Source: Mesorhizobium tamadayense
GTDB taxonomy: Bacteria; Pseudomonadota; Alphaproteobacteria; Rhizobiales; Rhizobiaceae
Reading direction: 5' to 3'
DNA: 64,000 bases
NCBI RefSeq assembly: GCF_003863365.1
Contig: NZ_RQXT01000035.1
Coordinates: 1 to 64,000 of the forward strand
Under the pieces are notes generated by a model that was given only the letters and a program-made list of their open reading frames with translations, made no database searches and was not told the origin of the DNA. This document shows positions 35,038 through 44,005 of the stretch, piece by piece. Position 1 is the first letter of the stretch, and every line of letters begins with the position of its first letter. The translations under genes were made by a program, and so were the position numbers.

Positions 35038-35508
35038 CTACTCCACCTTCACCAGCACGGCGCTGTCGAACTCGATAACCTTGTCACCGGTGGAGTCAAA
35101 ACCTTCGGAACGCAGCGTGAGCAGGCTCCAGCCGGGGCGGCCGGCAAGCGGGCGATGGGCGAGCGCCATGCGCGTGAAGGTCACCGTTTCGCCGGCATAG
35201 ACCGGCTTCAGCCATTTGAGGTTGCGGAAGCCCGGCGAGGGGCCGAATTCGGGCTGCGGACCGGGGCCGGTCCAGCGCACGCCCTCGGTCTCCATGCGCT
35301 TTTCGAGATTGTATTTCATCCAGGTGGCGGCGGTGTGCCAGCCGGAAGCGCACAGTCCGCCGAGCACGCTTTTCTTCGCCGCCTCCTCGTCGACGTGGAA
35401 GACCTGCGGATCGTATTTCCTGGCGAACGCCTTGATCTCGTCCGCCTCGAATTTGTGCGAACCGAGCGTGACGGTTTCGCCGATGAGGAAATATTCGTCC
35501 AAAGTCAT
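35038..35508 (-). CDS. MaoC-like dehydratase (second of a pair)
   Basis: A 156-residue single hot-dog-fold protein of the MaoC family. DPQVFHVDEEAA carries the conserved Asp and His of R-specific enoyl-CoA hydratases, and GGLCASGWHTAATWMKY is the following helix. It is translationally coupled to an upstream paralogue (ATGA at 35505-35508). The two share a GGL-ASGWHT motif and may form a heterodimer or a double hot-dog assembly acting on acyl-CoA. Substrate unknown. Confidence 0.85.
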   Translation of the reverse strand: MTLDEYFLIGETVTLGSHKFEADEIKAFARKYDPQVFHVDEEAAKKSVLGGLCASGWHTAATWMKYNLEKRMETEGVRWTGPGPQPEFGPSPGFRNLKWLKPVYAGETVTFTRMALAHRPLAGRPGWSLLTLRSEGFDSTGDKVIEFDSAVLVKVE

Positions 35509-35975
35509 GACGGGCTCTTTGCGGCATCACGCGCGAGGAACATGCCGGTGTTCTCGAGCTCGAAGACGCATTCGCCGCGCTGGTTGAACAGCTCGCTGCG
35601 CATGCTGACGAGCCCAAGCTGAGGCCTCGATTTGGACTGGCGCTTGGCAAGCACGGTGACCTTGCCGGTGAGCCGGTCACCGGCCACAACCGGCTTCTTC
35701 CATTTCACATGCTCGATGCCCGGCGAGCCTTGCGAGGTCGAATCGAGTAGGAAGGCGTCGCACAGCATGCGCATGAACATTGCGCAGGTGTGCCAGCCCG
35801 AAGCCGAAAGGCCGCCCAGGATGCTCGCCTTGCCGGCCTCCTCGTCGAGATGCATCGGCTGGGCATCGAATTCGCTGGCGAATTCGATGATCTCGGCCGC
35901 GCTCACGTTCTTGCTGCCGAGGTCGAGCGAGACGCCCTCGACGAAATCCTCATAGGCCCAGGTCTTTCCGGTCAT
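35505..35975 (-). CDS. MaoC-like dehydratase (first of a pair)
   Basis: 156 residues from the ATG at 35975 (MTGKTWAYEDFVEG). It is a hot-dog-fold MaoC protein with DAQPMHLDEEAG as the catalytic Asp/His segment and GGLSASGWHTCAMFMRML after it. It is paralogous to the downstream gene, which it overlaps by four bases. A longer frame to 36023 lacks support. It may act in fatty-acid or polyhydroxyalkanoate metabolism, but nothing adjacent confirms this. Confidence 0.85.
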   Translation of the reverse strand: MTGKTWAYEDFVEGVSLDLGSKNVSAAEIIEFASEFDAQPMHLDEEAGKASILGGLSASGWHTCAMFMRMLCDAFLLDSTSQGSPGIEHVKWKKPVVAGDRLTGKVTVLAKRQSKSRPQLGLVSMRSELFNQRGECVFELENTGMFLARDAAKSPS

Positions 35976-36091
35976 GTCGGCAATCCGGTTGAACGAACGC
36001 GTGATCCCCCCAAGGTCGGGCATCCCGGATGACGGCCCGGGCCAATTTGGTCAAGTCCTTTCTGGTGAGCCAGTTGTTTCGGCTGGAAGTG

Positions 36092-37066
36092 TCAGAGCCA
36101 GCCGCGGCGGCGGAAATACCAGAAGGGAAGGATCGCCGAGACCACCATCAGGCCGATGGCGAAGGGATAGCCGAACTCCCATTTGAGCTCGGGGATGATG
36201 TCGAAGTTCATGCCGTAGATCGAGGCGACCAGTGTCGGCGGCAGGAAGATGACGGCGGCGACCGAGAAGATCTTGATGATGGCGTTCTGCTCGATCGAGA
36301 TCATGCCGAGCGTCGCATCGAGCAGGAAGGAGATCTTCTGCGACAGGAAAGTGGCGTGATCGGCAAGCGACAGCACGTCGCGCGACAGCGTCTTGATGCG
36401 GGCCCGCACATCCTTGCTCATCTTGGTCTGGGCCGCGACATGGGCGAGAAAGCCGGCCAGGCGCTGCAGCGAGATCAGGCTGTCGCGGACGGAGGAAGCC
36501 ATGTCCTCCTTGCGGCCGATGCCCTTGAGCAGCTCCTGGAAATCGCGATTGCGCTTCGAGGCTTTGGTCGAGCGCGCCTCGAAGATGTCGCGCGAGATCG
36601 CTTCCACATCGCGGCCGGCGCGCTCGAGGATGTCGGCAAGCCGGTCGACGATCGCTTCCAGCAGGCCGATCAGGATGGTGTCGCCGCTCGTGCAGCCGGT
36701 CGCGACCTTCTCCGCGCGCAGCGGGAAGGTCTTGAAGGCCTTGGGCTCGTGATAGCGGATGGTGATCAGCCGGTTGCCGGCGAGCGCGAAAGTCACCGGC
36801 GACATCAGTGGATCGTCGGCCTCGGTCTGCGCGGGCAGCACGGCGGTCATGAAGTAGGCGCCGTCCTCGATGTAGAGGCGGCTGGAGATCTCGATCTCTT
36901 CCATCTCCTCGCGCGTCGGGATGGCGATGCCCAGCCAGCTCTCGATGCGCGCCTCTTCCTCCTTGGTCGGATTGAACAGGTCGGCCCAGACGACCCGGTC
37001 GCCTTCCGCGGCGAGGTCGTCGGTGACGCGCAGGCGATCATTGTCCACGACGAAGGCCTTGATCAT
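36092..37066 (-). CDS. corA: CorA-family magnesium/cobalt transporter
   Basis: A 324-residue CorA protein. A large N-terminal cytoplasmic domain is followed by a long stalk helix and two C-terminal transmembrane helices. The first carries the selectivity motif YGMNF, and the second is in FAIGLMVVSAILPFWYF. Its basic end, RRRGWL, is typical of the pentameric family. The start at 37066 (MIKAFVVDNDRL) replaces a longer frame. It is a single gene, convergent with no close partner. It moves Mg2+ or other divalent cations across the inner membrane. Confidence 0.92.
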   Translation of the reverse strand: MIKAFVVDNDRLRVTDDLAAEGDRVVWADLFNPTKEEEARIESWLGIAIPTREEMEEIEISSRLYIEDGAYFMTAVLPAQTEADDPLMSPVTFALAGNRLITIRYHEPKAFKTFPLRAEKVATGCTSGDTILIGLLEAIVDRLADILERAGRDVEAISRDIFEARSTKASKRNRDFQELLKGIGRKEDMASSVRDSLISLQRLAGFLAHVAAQTKMSKDVRARIKTLSRDVLSLADHATFLSQKISFLLDATLGMISIEQNAIIKIFSVAAVIFLPPTLVASIYGMNFDIIPELKWEFGYPFAIGLMVVSAILPFWYFRRRGWL

Positions 37067-37224
37067 CGCCGGTCTCCCTTGCTGGACCAAAGAGATTCGT
37101 CAGGATTGCATGGGCTTCGAGCCCGGAGCATCAGCGGATTAGCCCCGCTGCATCACGAGGTCAAGACGGGCGCCAACCACCGGCCGGAACGCTGGCGGCC
37201 ACGTCGAATGAAAGCAAGGCAACG

Positions 37225-38328
37225 TCAGGTGTTGAACTTGAACAACATGATGTCGCCGTCCTGGACGACATACTCCTTGCCTTCGTCGCGCGCCTTGCCG
37301 GCTTCCTTGGCCGCCACTTCGCCGCCCAGCGTGACGAAGTCATTGTAGGAGATCGTCTGGGCGCGGATGAAGCCGCGCTCGAAATCGGTGTGGATGACGC
37401 CGGCCGCCTGCGGCGCCTTGGCGCCCTTGTGCACGGTCCAGGCGCGCGTCTCCTTCGGTCCGACGGTGAAATAGGTGATGAGCTGCAACAGCTCGTAGCC
37501 GGCGCGGATAACCTTGTTGAGACCCGGCTCGTCAAGGCCGAGGGTCGCGAGGAATTCCATTTCCTCCTCGTCCGACAATTGGGCGACTTCCGCCTCGATC
37601 GCCGCCGAGATCACCACGGTGCGGGCACCCTGCGCCGCCGCCATCTGCTCGACCGCCCTGGTGTGCTCGTTGCCGGTGGCGGCCTCTGCCTCTGCGACGT
37701 TGCAGACATAGAGCACGGGATGCGAGGTGAGCAGGTTCAGCCCCTGCAGGATGCGCAGGTCTTCCGCCGCGATGCCATTGAGCAGCACGCGCGTCGGGCG
37801 GCCCGCCTGCAGCAGCTCGAGCGCGGCCTCCATCATCGGCAGCACCGTCGTCGCTTCCTTGTCCTTGCCCGAGGCGCGCTTGCGGAACTGGACGATTCGG
37901 CGCTCGAGGCTTTCGAGGTCGGCGAGCATCAGCTCGGTCTCGACGGTCTCGGCGTCGGCGACCGGATCGATGCGGCCCTCGACATGGGTGATGTCGTCAT
38001 CCTCGAAGCAACGCAGGACATGGACGATGGCGTCGACCTCGCGGATGTTGGCGAGAAACTGGTTGCCGAGGCCTTCGCCCTTGGAGGCGCCGCGCACCAG
38101 GCCTGCAATGTCGACGAAAGAGATGCGGGTCGGGATGATCTCCTTCGACTTGCCGATCGCGGCGATCTTCTGCAGGCGCGGATCCGGCACCGCCACCTCG
38201 CCGGTGTTCGGCTCGATGGTGCAGAAAGGATAGTTGGCGGCCTGCGCCGCGGCCGTCCTGGTCAACGCATTGAACAGCGTCGACTTGCCGACGTTGGGCA
38301 AGCCAACGATGCCACATTTGAAACCCAT
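37225..38328 (-). CDS. ychF: redox-regulated ATPase YchF
   Basis: A 367-residue Obg-like P-loop protein. The G1 loop is GLPNVGKSTLFNAL, switch regions contain FVDIAGLVRGASKGEGLGNQFL, and the C-terminal TGS domain ends with DFERGFIRAQTISYNDFV. YchF hydrolyses ATP rather than GTP and is linked to ribosome function and oxidative stress. It lies downstream of pth and rplY on the same strand, the order commonly seen in Rhizobiales, with 93 bp between pth and ychF. Confidence 0.95.
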   Translation of the reverse strand: MGFKCGIVGLPNVGKSTLFNALTRTAAAQAANYPFCTIEPNTGEVAVPDPRLQKIAAIGKSKEIIPTRISFVDIAGLVRGASKGEGLGNQFLANIREVDAIVHVLRCFEDDDITHVEGRIDPVADAETVETELMLADLESLERRIVQFRKRASGKDKEATTVLPMMEAALELLQAGRPTRVLLNGIAAEDLRILQGLNLLTSHPVLYVCNVAEAEAATGNEHTRAVEQMAAAQGARTVVISAAIEAEVAQLSDEEEMEFLATLGLDEPGLNKVIRAGYELLQLITYFTVGPKETRAWTVHKGAKAPQAAGVIHTDFERGFIRAQTISYNDFVTLGGEVAAKEAGKARDEGKEYVVQDGDIMLFKFNT

Positions 38329-38421
38329 TTTGTCCGGTCCTATCGGGAATTCGAGATTTGGTGTGGGCTATGGGCGAAAGGGGTGACGAACGTCAAGCCC
38401 CATGCCTGATCGTGACGGTGT

Positions 38422-39144
38422 CTAGTCCTTGCCGAACAGCTTCTTCAGCATCGCGGCCATCGGGCCGCTTTCGGGAACCTTTTTCGGCGCCTGCTGCGGG
38501 CGGGCCTGGCGGATGTGGCTTTGGGCCTTCGGCGCCTTGGGCGGCGGCCTGTCGTCGTCGCCGGTCGGCACGAGCTTGTCGCGCAGCGCCAGCGTGACGC
38601 GGTTCATGAACGAACTGTCATCGCCCTTGGCGAGCAAGCCAGCGTCATCGGCGATCGCGTCGAGCAGCACGTCGAGCCATTCGCGGTCGGCCTTGGCGAA
38701 GTCGCCGAGCACATGGCCGTGCACCATCTCCTTGACGCCCGGATGGCCGACGCCGATGCGTACCCGGCGATAGGCATTGCCGACATGCTGGTCGAGCGAG
38801 CGGATGCCGTTGTGGCCGCCGGAACCACCGCCCACCTTGATCCTGACCTTGCCGGCCGCAAGGTCGATCTCGTCGTAGAAGACGGTGAGGGCGGCAGCGT
38901 CGAGCTTGTAGAAACGTAGCGCTTCGCCGACCGACTGTCCGGACAGGTTCATGAAGGTCTGCGGCTTGATCAGCAGGACCTTCTCGCCGCCAAGCGTGCC
39001 TTCGGCGATGATGCCCTGGAACTTTTTCGACCAGGGCGAAAAGGAATGGCGGCGGGCAATCGCGTCCGCCGCCATGAAGCCGACATTGTGCCGGTTGTTC
39101 TGATACTTCGCGCCCGGATTGCCGAGGCCTGCAAAGACAAGCAT
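38422..39144 (-). CDS. pth: peptidyl-tRNA hydrolase
   Basis: A 240-residue Pth that releases peptides from peptidyl-tRNA. It has the family N-terminus LVFAGLGNPGAKYQNNRHNVGF, with the catalytic His in NRHNVG, and GSGGHNGIRSLDQH. Relative to the ~190-residue core it carries a basic, proline-rich C-terminal tail of ~45 residues (DDRPPPKAPKAQSHIRQARP). It is 23 bp downstream of rplY and is probably co-transcribed with it. Confidence 0.95.
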   Translation of the reverse strand: MLVFAGLGNPGAKYQNNRHNVGFMAADAIARRHSFSPWSKKFQGIIAEGTLGGEKVLLIKPQTFMNLSGQSVGEALRFYKLDAAALTVFYDEIDLAAGKVRIKVGGGSGGHNGIRSLDQHVGNAYRRVRIGVGHPGVKEMVHGHVLGDFAKADREWLDVLLDAIADDAGLLAKGDDSSFMNRVTLALRDKLVPTGDDDRPPPKAPKAQSHIRQARPQQAPKKVPESGPMAAMLKKLFGKD

Positions 39145-39167
39145 CGTCGTCTCCTGGCGTGGGAGAA

Positions 39168-39812
39168 TTACTTCTCTTCGGCCTCGGGGGCCGCTGCTTC
39201 GGGCTCCTCCGCCTCGGTGGTCTCGGCCGCCTCCGGCTTCATCGCCGAAGAGCCGGCAACGGTCGCGATGGTGAAATCGCGGTCGGAGATCACCGGCTTG
39301 ACACCGGCCGGCAACCTAACCGCCGAGATGTGGATAGAGTCGCCGATGTCGGTGCCGGTGAGATCGACGGTGATGAATTCCGGGATCGCATTGGCCGGGC
39401 AGTGGAACTCGACTTCGTGACGCACGATGTTGAGCACGCCGCCGCGCTTGATGCCGGGCGACTTGTCCTCATTGATGAAATGGACGGGCACGTCGACATT
39501 GACCTCGGTGTCCTTGCCGACGCGCAGGAAGTCGACATGGACCGGGAAGTCCTTGACCGGATCGAGCTGGAAGTCCTTCGGCAGGACCTGGATCTTCTTG
39601 CCGTCGACATCGATCGTGGCAATGGTGGTCAGGAACCCGCCGCCGTGGATCTTGTAGAAGATGTCCTTGTAGTTGAGCGCAATCGCCAGGGGAGGCTGCT
39701 TGTCGCCGTAAATAACTGCAGGCACTTTACCGTTGCGGCGAACTGCACGGGCGGACCCCTTACCGACCTGTTCGCGCGCTTCGGCCTTGAGCTCGTAAGC
39801 ATCGTGGCTCAT
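39168..39812 (-). CDS. rplY: 50S ribosomal protein L25/general stress protein Ctc
   Basis: A 214-residue L25/Ctc protein that binds 5S rRNA. ELKAEAREQVGKGSARAVRR is the N-terminal L25 domain, FPVHVDFLRV marks its end, and the C-terminal Ctc domain follows with an acidic, alanine-rich tail (EEPEAAAPEAEEK). It starts the minus-strand rplY-pth-ychF run, with AGGAAA just before the ATG. Confidence 0.95.
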   Translation of the reverse strand: MSHDAYELKAEAREQVGKGSARAVRRNGKVPAVIYGDKQPPLAIALNYKDIFYKIHGGGFLTTIATIDVDGKKIQVLPKDFQLDPVKDFPVHVDFLRVGKDTEVNVDVPVHFINEDKSPGIKRGGVLNIVRHEVEFHCPANAIPEFITVDLTGTDIGDSIHISAVRLPAGVKPVISDRDFTIATVAGSSAMKPEAAETTEAEEPEAAAPEAEEK

Positions 39813-40221
39813 GGCATTTCCTTTCGCGTGTTATGGAGCGTTCGCGGCGGGCAAGCCCATCCGTAAACGTCGAAAGCCGTCGCAGCCTTGCATAGTCGAT
39901 CCAAACGCTTTTGGCTGTCCAAACGCTTCCGGGGATCATGCAGGCCTGGCCGGCCTTCCTCCGCGTTGCCTCCAAGGGTGTCTACGCGGGTGGCGGCTCT
40001 ATAGCGGAAGGCGGCGAGAGGCGCAAGCCGTTGAGCCGGAGGCCTTTGGCCAAGATTTACGCGAAGACATCCGGCCTACCGGGCAGAGCATAGTCAACGC
40101 TCCCGGCCGGTGCAAAGTTGGATCTGGCGGGTCGCGCCAATTGCCATCTGCGTCCGTGATGTAGCATCGGTCCGTTTTCAATCGTCCTTGGCAGGCATTC
40201 GACAGACCTTTGGAGATCGAC
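39813..40221. other. divergent intergenic region between rplY and a GST gene
   Basis: About 409 bp that must contain the rplY promoter. I see no clear RNA gene, repeat of the families noted elsewhere, or well-formed promoter. Two short matches, CAAACGCTT at about 39902 and 39919, form a direct repeat 17 bp apart but are weak. Confidence 0.4.
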
Positions 40222-40875
40222 ATGAAACTTCTGTTCAGCCGCAATCCTAATCCTCGCCTTGCGGTCGCGGTGGCGCGCTATCTGAAGGCGGAGGTCGCGT
40301 TCGAATTCGCTTCGCCCACGGCGCCGGGGCAGGCCGAGCGCTATCGCGCGCTCAACCCCAATCTGACGCTGCCCATACTGGTCGGCCCGGGATGGAGCCT
40401 CTGGGAGGCCGATGCCATAGCCTGCCGGCTTTCGCGCGATGCGCATTCGGATTTCTGGCGCGGCGGCGACGACGAACCCGAGATGATCCGGTGGCTGAGC
40501 TGGGGCAAGGAGAACTTCGTCAGGGCCACCGACATGGTGCATTTCGAGCGCGGCACGAAACAGCGTTGGGGTTTAGGGCCGATCGACAAGGCCTTGGTGG
40601 AGGAGGGGCTTAGAGTATTCCACACATCCGCCGCCCTCCTTGATGTCGTGCTTTGTGAAAGGGAGTGGCTGGTCGGCAATTCCGTTTCCTACGCCGATTT
40701 CCGCATGGCGACGTTTCTTGCTTTCAACGATGCCGCCTGGCTGCCGCTCGACGACTATCCGTTTGTCAGCCGCTGGTATCGCCGGCTTGAGGATATCGAG
40801 GCCTGGCGCGATCCGTTCCACGGGCTGGAAGCGCCGCCACTGCCACCGGTCAAACGCGAAGCCGTGCTGGACTGA
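40222..40875 (+). CDS. glutathione S-transferase family protein
   Basis: 217 residues from the ATG at 40222, with GGAG 8 bp upstream. The N-terminal thioredoxin-like domain is MKLLFSRNPNPRLAVAVARY through LNPNLTLPIL and the ...LWEADAIACRLS segment. The C-terminal helical domain contains GNSVSYADFRMATFLAF, the usual GST N-capping region. No catalytic Ser/Tyr can be assigned confidently from the N-terminus. It is a single gene. Substrate unknown. Confidence 0.82.
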   Translation: MKLLFSRNPNPRLAVAVARYLKAEVAFEFASPTAPGQAERYRALNPNLTLPILVGPGWSLWEADAIACRLSRDAHSDFWRGGDDEPEMIRWLSWGKENFVRATDMVHFERGTKQRWGLGPIDKALVEEGLRVFHTSAALLDVVLCEREWLVGNSVSYADFRMATFLAFNDAAWLPLDDYPFVSRWYRRLEDIEAWRDPFHGLEAPPLPPVKREAVLD

Positions 40876-41052
40876 GCGGCGATCTGAACGGTCCTTTTTG
40901 AAGGACCGCCGCCGACGCGGCCCTGGCCGATCCGTAGCGGAAATGGCCGATAGCCGCACCGTCCCGGTGATGGGACGCGGGCCGGAACTCCGCATCCGCT
41001 GAACCAATCAACGGCGAAAGGACGCAAACTCAATCCCTCTGCCAAGCTCGTT

Positions 41053-41082
41053 TTGAAATCTTCTCGCTCCTTTAATTATATA
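41053..41082 (+). promoter_or_regulatory. likely sigma-70 promoter of the organosulfur operon
   Basis: TTGAAA (41053-41058), an 18-bp spacer, then TATATA (41077-41082), within an AT-rich patch unlike the flanking GC-rich DNA. It lies 44 bp upstream of the FMN reductase start. Good by inspection; no transcription start is known. Confidence 0.55.
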
Positions 41083-41125
41083 AAATCGGTAGACTTAATG
41101 GATAAACGTCGCGAGGAGAGCCGAG

Positions 41126-41683
41126 ATGACGAAGAAGCTGGTGGTGGGGATATCCGGCAACCTGACCCGTCCGTCGAAAACCAAGGCGTTCATCAACCAC
41201 ATTGCCGGCGAGGTCGCCGGCCGGATTGGTGCAACTCCCGCGGTCTTCGACATCGAGGACCTCGGTTCGTCCTTTCCTCCGGCGCGGCGCCTCTGCGACC
41301 TCGACCCGGCCGCCCGCACCATCGTCGAACAGATGGTCAACGCCGATGTGCTGGTGGCGGGATCGCCGACCTTCAAGGGCAGTTACACAGGCCTTTTCAA
41401 GCATTTGTTCGACCTGCTCGATCCGTCTTCGCTACGCGGAAAGCCGGTCGTTCTGGCGGCGACCGGCGGCGGCGAGCGTCACTCGCTGATCGTCGAGCAC
41501 CAGTTGCGGCCGCTGTTCGGCTTCTTCGAGGCGCTGACCATTCCGAGCGCGATCTACGCCTCCGACAAGGATTTCGCCGACGGTGTGCTGGTGTCGGAAG
41601 CCATCTATGCCCGCGCCCATCAGGCGGTGGCCGAGGTTGTCAATGTCGTTGGCGCCACCCGCAGCGTCGGCCTCGCGGCCTGA
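41126..41683 (+). CDS. NADPH-dependent FMN reductase
   Basis: A 185-residue flavodoxin-like reductase. KKLVVGISGNLTRPSKTKAF is the FMN phosphate loop, GSPTFKGSYTGLFKHLFDLL is the family core, and VLAATGGGERHSL follows. Members such as MsuE and SsuE supply FMNH2 to two-component monooxygenases. The next gene is such a monooxygenase, 36 bp away, which fits this role. It is the first gene of an apparent five-gene operon. Confidence 0.88.
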   Translation: MTKKLVVGISGNLTRPSKTKAFINHIAGEVAGRIGATPAVFDIEDLGSSFPPARRLCDLDPAARTIVEQMVNADVLVAGSPTFKGSYTGLFKHLFDLLDPSSLRGKPVVLAATGGGERHSLIVEHQLRPLFGFFEALTIPSAIYASDKDFADGVLVSEAIYARAHQAVAEVVNVVGATRSVGLAA

Positions 41684-41719
41684 CGTCCAAACAATCGTTT
41701 CGAACGCGAGGGACCCACC

Positions 41720-43084
41720 ATGACCAGCCCCAGCAAGTCCAGACAGATCAAGCTTGGCGCCTTTCTGCCCGGCGGCGGTCAGCATGTCGCGGCCTGGCGC
41801 CATCCGGACTCGCCGGCCGACGGTGCGACCAATTTCGAGTTCCACCGAAAGCTCGCGCTGACCGCCGAGCGCGGCCTGTTCGATGCCTATTTCCTGGCCG
41901 ACAATCTGACGGTGGGGCTCGGCGCCCGTGAAGGCGGCAACGCCAAGATCGCCGGTTTCGAGCCGGTGACGCTGTTTGCGGCGCTGGCGCCGCTGACCAC
42001 GCATCTCGGCTTCATCGCCACCGCCTCGACCACCTATGAGGAGCCCTACACGCTCGCCCGCAAATTCGCTTCGCTCGACCTTTTGTCGAACGGCCGCGCC
42101 GGCTGGAACGTGGTGACCTCGGCCGGCGACGACACGGCGCGCAACTTCAACCGCGACGTCCAACCCAACCACGCCGAACGCTACGCGCGGGCGCATGAGC
42201 ATGTCGAGACCGTCAAGGCGCTGTGGGACAGCTGGGAAGACGACGCTTTCATCCGCGACAAGAAGACCGGCCGCTTCTACGACAAGGACAAGCTGCACGA
42301 CATCAACCACAAGGGCGATCATTTCAGCGTCAAGGGGCCGCTCAACGTGCCGCGTCCGGTGCAGGGCCACCCCGTGGTGGTGCAGGCGGGGCAGTCCGAG
42401 GATGGTCGCAGGCTCGCCGCGGCCTCGGCCGAGGTGATCTTCACCGCACATCAGGGCTTGGCATCGGCGCAGGAATTCTACCGCGACATCAAGGCGCGCG
42501 TGGCGGCGGCCGGCCGCGATCCGGCGCAGGTGCTGATCATGCCGGGCGTGGCGCCTTTCGTCGGCCGCACCGAGGAGGAGGCCCGCGCCAAGTACCAGCA
42601 GTTGAACGACCTGATCCTGCCGGAAGATGGCGTGGCGCTGCTCAACGCGCTTGCAGGCCAGACGCTCGATCTCCGGGATTACCCGCTCGACGGCCCGCTG
42701 CCGGTAGCCAAGGAAACCGAAGGCATGAAGAGCCGGCAGGCGCTGATCCGCCAGATCGCCGACGAGCACAATTTTACGATCCGCCAGCTCTATCAATGGG
42801 TGGCGACCGCACGCGGCCATTACACGGTGATCGGCCGCGCCACGGAGGTCGCTGACCAACTGGAAGAATGGTTCACCAGCGAAGCCGCCGACGGCTTCAA
42901 CATCCTGCCGCCCTGGCTGCCCGGCGCGCTCGACGATTTCGTCGATCTGGTCATCCCGGAATTGCAGCGGCGCGGCCTGTTTCGCACCGCCTATGAGGGC
43001 AGGACGCTGCGCGAGAATCTCGGCCTCAGGCGGCCGGAGAACCCGTGGACGGTCGCCCGCTCGACCGTGCTCGCCGCCGAATGA
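41720..43084 (+). CDS. FMNH2-dependent monooxygenase, NtaA/SnaA/DszA family
   Basis: A 454-residue class C flavin monooxygenase of the LLM superfamily (NtaA/SnaA/SoxA/DszA branch). IKLGAFLPGGGQHVAAWRHP is typical of the N-terminus, and SNGRAGWNVVTSAGDDTARNF, YARAHEHVETVKALWDSWED and HPVVVQAGQSEDGRRLAA are hallmark segments. Known members cleave C-S bonds (sulfones) or C-N bonds (nitrilotriacetate). The preceding FMN reductase and following transporter suggest use of an organosulfur compound, but the sequence does not fix the substrate. Confidence 0.9.
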   Translation: MTSPSKSRQIKLGAFLPGGGQHVAAWRHPDSPADGATNFEFHRKLALTAERGLFDAYFLADNLTVGLGAREGGNAKIAGFEPVTLFAALAPLTTHLGFIATASTTYEEPYTLARKFASLDLLSNGRAGWNVVTSAGDDTARNFNRDVQPNHAERYARAHEHVETVKALWDSWEDDAFIRDKKTGRFYDKDKLHDINHKGDHFSVKGPLNVPRPVQGHPVVVQAGQSEDGRRLAAASAEVIFTAHQGLASAQEFYRDIKARVAAAGRDPAQVLIMPGVAPFVGRTEEEARAKYQQLNDLILPEDGVALLNALAGQTLDLRDYPLDGPLPVAKETEGMKSRQALIRQIADEHNFTIRQLYQWVATARGHYTVIGRATEVADQLEEWFTSEAADGFNILPPWLPGALDDFVDLVIPELQRRGLFRTAYEGRTLRENLGLRRPENPWTVARSTVLAAE

Positions 43085-43109
43085 TCCCCTGAAAAGGAAA
43101 GGCAAGACG

Positions 43110-43958
43110 ATGACTTTGCAGCACATCGAACGTCCGATCGGCATTAGCGGGCATGACGGCGGCAACGGCTTCGGGTCGGAGGCCTTGCGGCTGGCCGGCC
43201 GGACCTCGGCGCGGATCCTGTCGCGTTATGGCGTGCTTCTCGGCTTCCTCGCGCTCTGGCAGGTGGCGGCAAGCAGCGGCTGGGTCAACGCGGCAGTGCT
43301 GCCGCCGATCGACGCGATCGTCGCAGCACTGTGGAAGGGGCTCGCCGGCGGCGGCCTGCTCGGCGACATCGCCATCAGTCTGCAGCGCGCCGGCCTTGCA
43401 TTCGCTGCGGCCGTCATCGTCGCCATCCCGCTCGGCCTCATCATGGGCCAGGTGCGGGCGGTGGAAACCGCGCTCGATCCGATCCTGCAGCTGTTCCGCC
43501 AGACCTCGGCGCTGGCGCTCTATCCGGTGTTCATCCTGCTGTTGGGACTGGGCGAAGCCTCCAAGGTGTTCGTCATCTTCTGGGCGACGCTGTTTCCGCT
43601 GCTGCTCAACACCATCAGTGGTGTCAAAGAGGTCGACCCGAAGCTGCTCGAAATGGCGCGCGTCTATGGTGCCCGGCGGCTGACCATATTCCGCCGCGTC
43701 GTGCTGCCCGGGGCCGTGCCCTCGATCTTCGTCGGCTTGAGGCTCGGCGCCACCACCGCGCTGCTGCTGCTGATCGCCTCGGAGATGATCGGCGCCAACA
43801 AGGGCATCGGCTTCCAGGTGATGAACGCGCAATACAACTTCCAGATCCCGCTGATGTTCGCGGCGATCGTCATCCTTGCGGCGCTCGGCCTGATCGCCAA
43901 CCAGGCGCTGGTCGGCCTGCAGCGGCGGCTCTGCCGCTGGAGCAGCACCGTCGGCTGA
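43110..43958 (+). CDS. ABC transporter permease, SsuC/TauC type
   Basis: 282 residues with five or six transmembrane helices. The EAA motif is EMARVYGARRLTIFRRVVLP, and the region before it, FRQTSALALYPVFILLLGLGE, is typical of sulfonate/taurine/nitrate permeases. The ATG at 43110 has AAGGAAAGG upstream. It is the third gene of the operon and the membrane subunit for the binding protein and ATPase that follow. Confidence 0.9.
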   Translation: MTLQHIERPIGISGHDGGNGFGSEALRLAGRTSARILSRYGVLLGFLALWQVAASSGWVNAAVLPPIDAIVAALWKGLAGGGLLGDIAISLQRAGLAFAAAVIVAIPLGLIMGQVRAVETALDPILQLFRQTSALALYPVFILLLGLGEASKVFVIFWATLFPLLLNTISGVKEVDPKLLEMARVYGARRLTIFRRVVLPGAVPSIFVGLRLGATTALLLLIASEMIGANKGIGFQVMNAQYNFQIPLMFAAIVILAALGLIANQALVGLQRRLCRWSSTVG

Positions 43959-44005
43959 GCGGTCGATCCCTCACCGTCACCCCTGAAGCCATGAAAGGCT
44001 GGACC

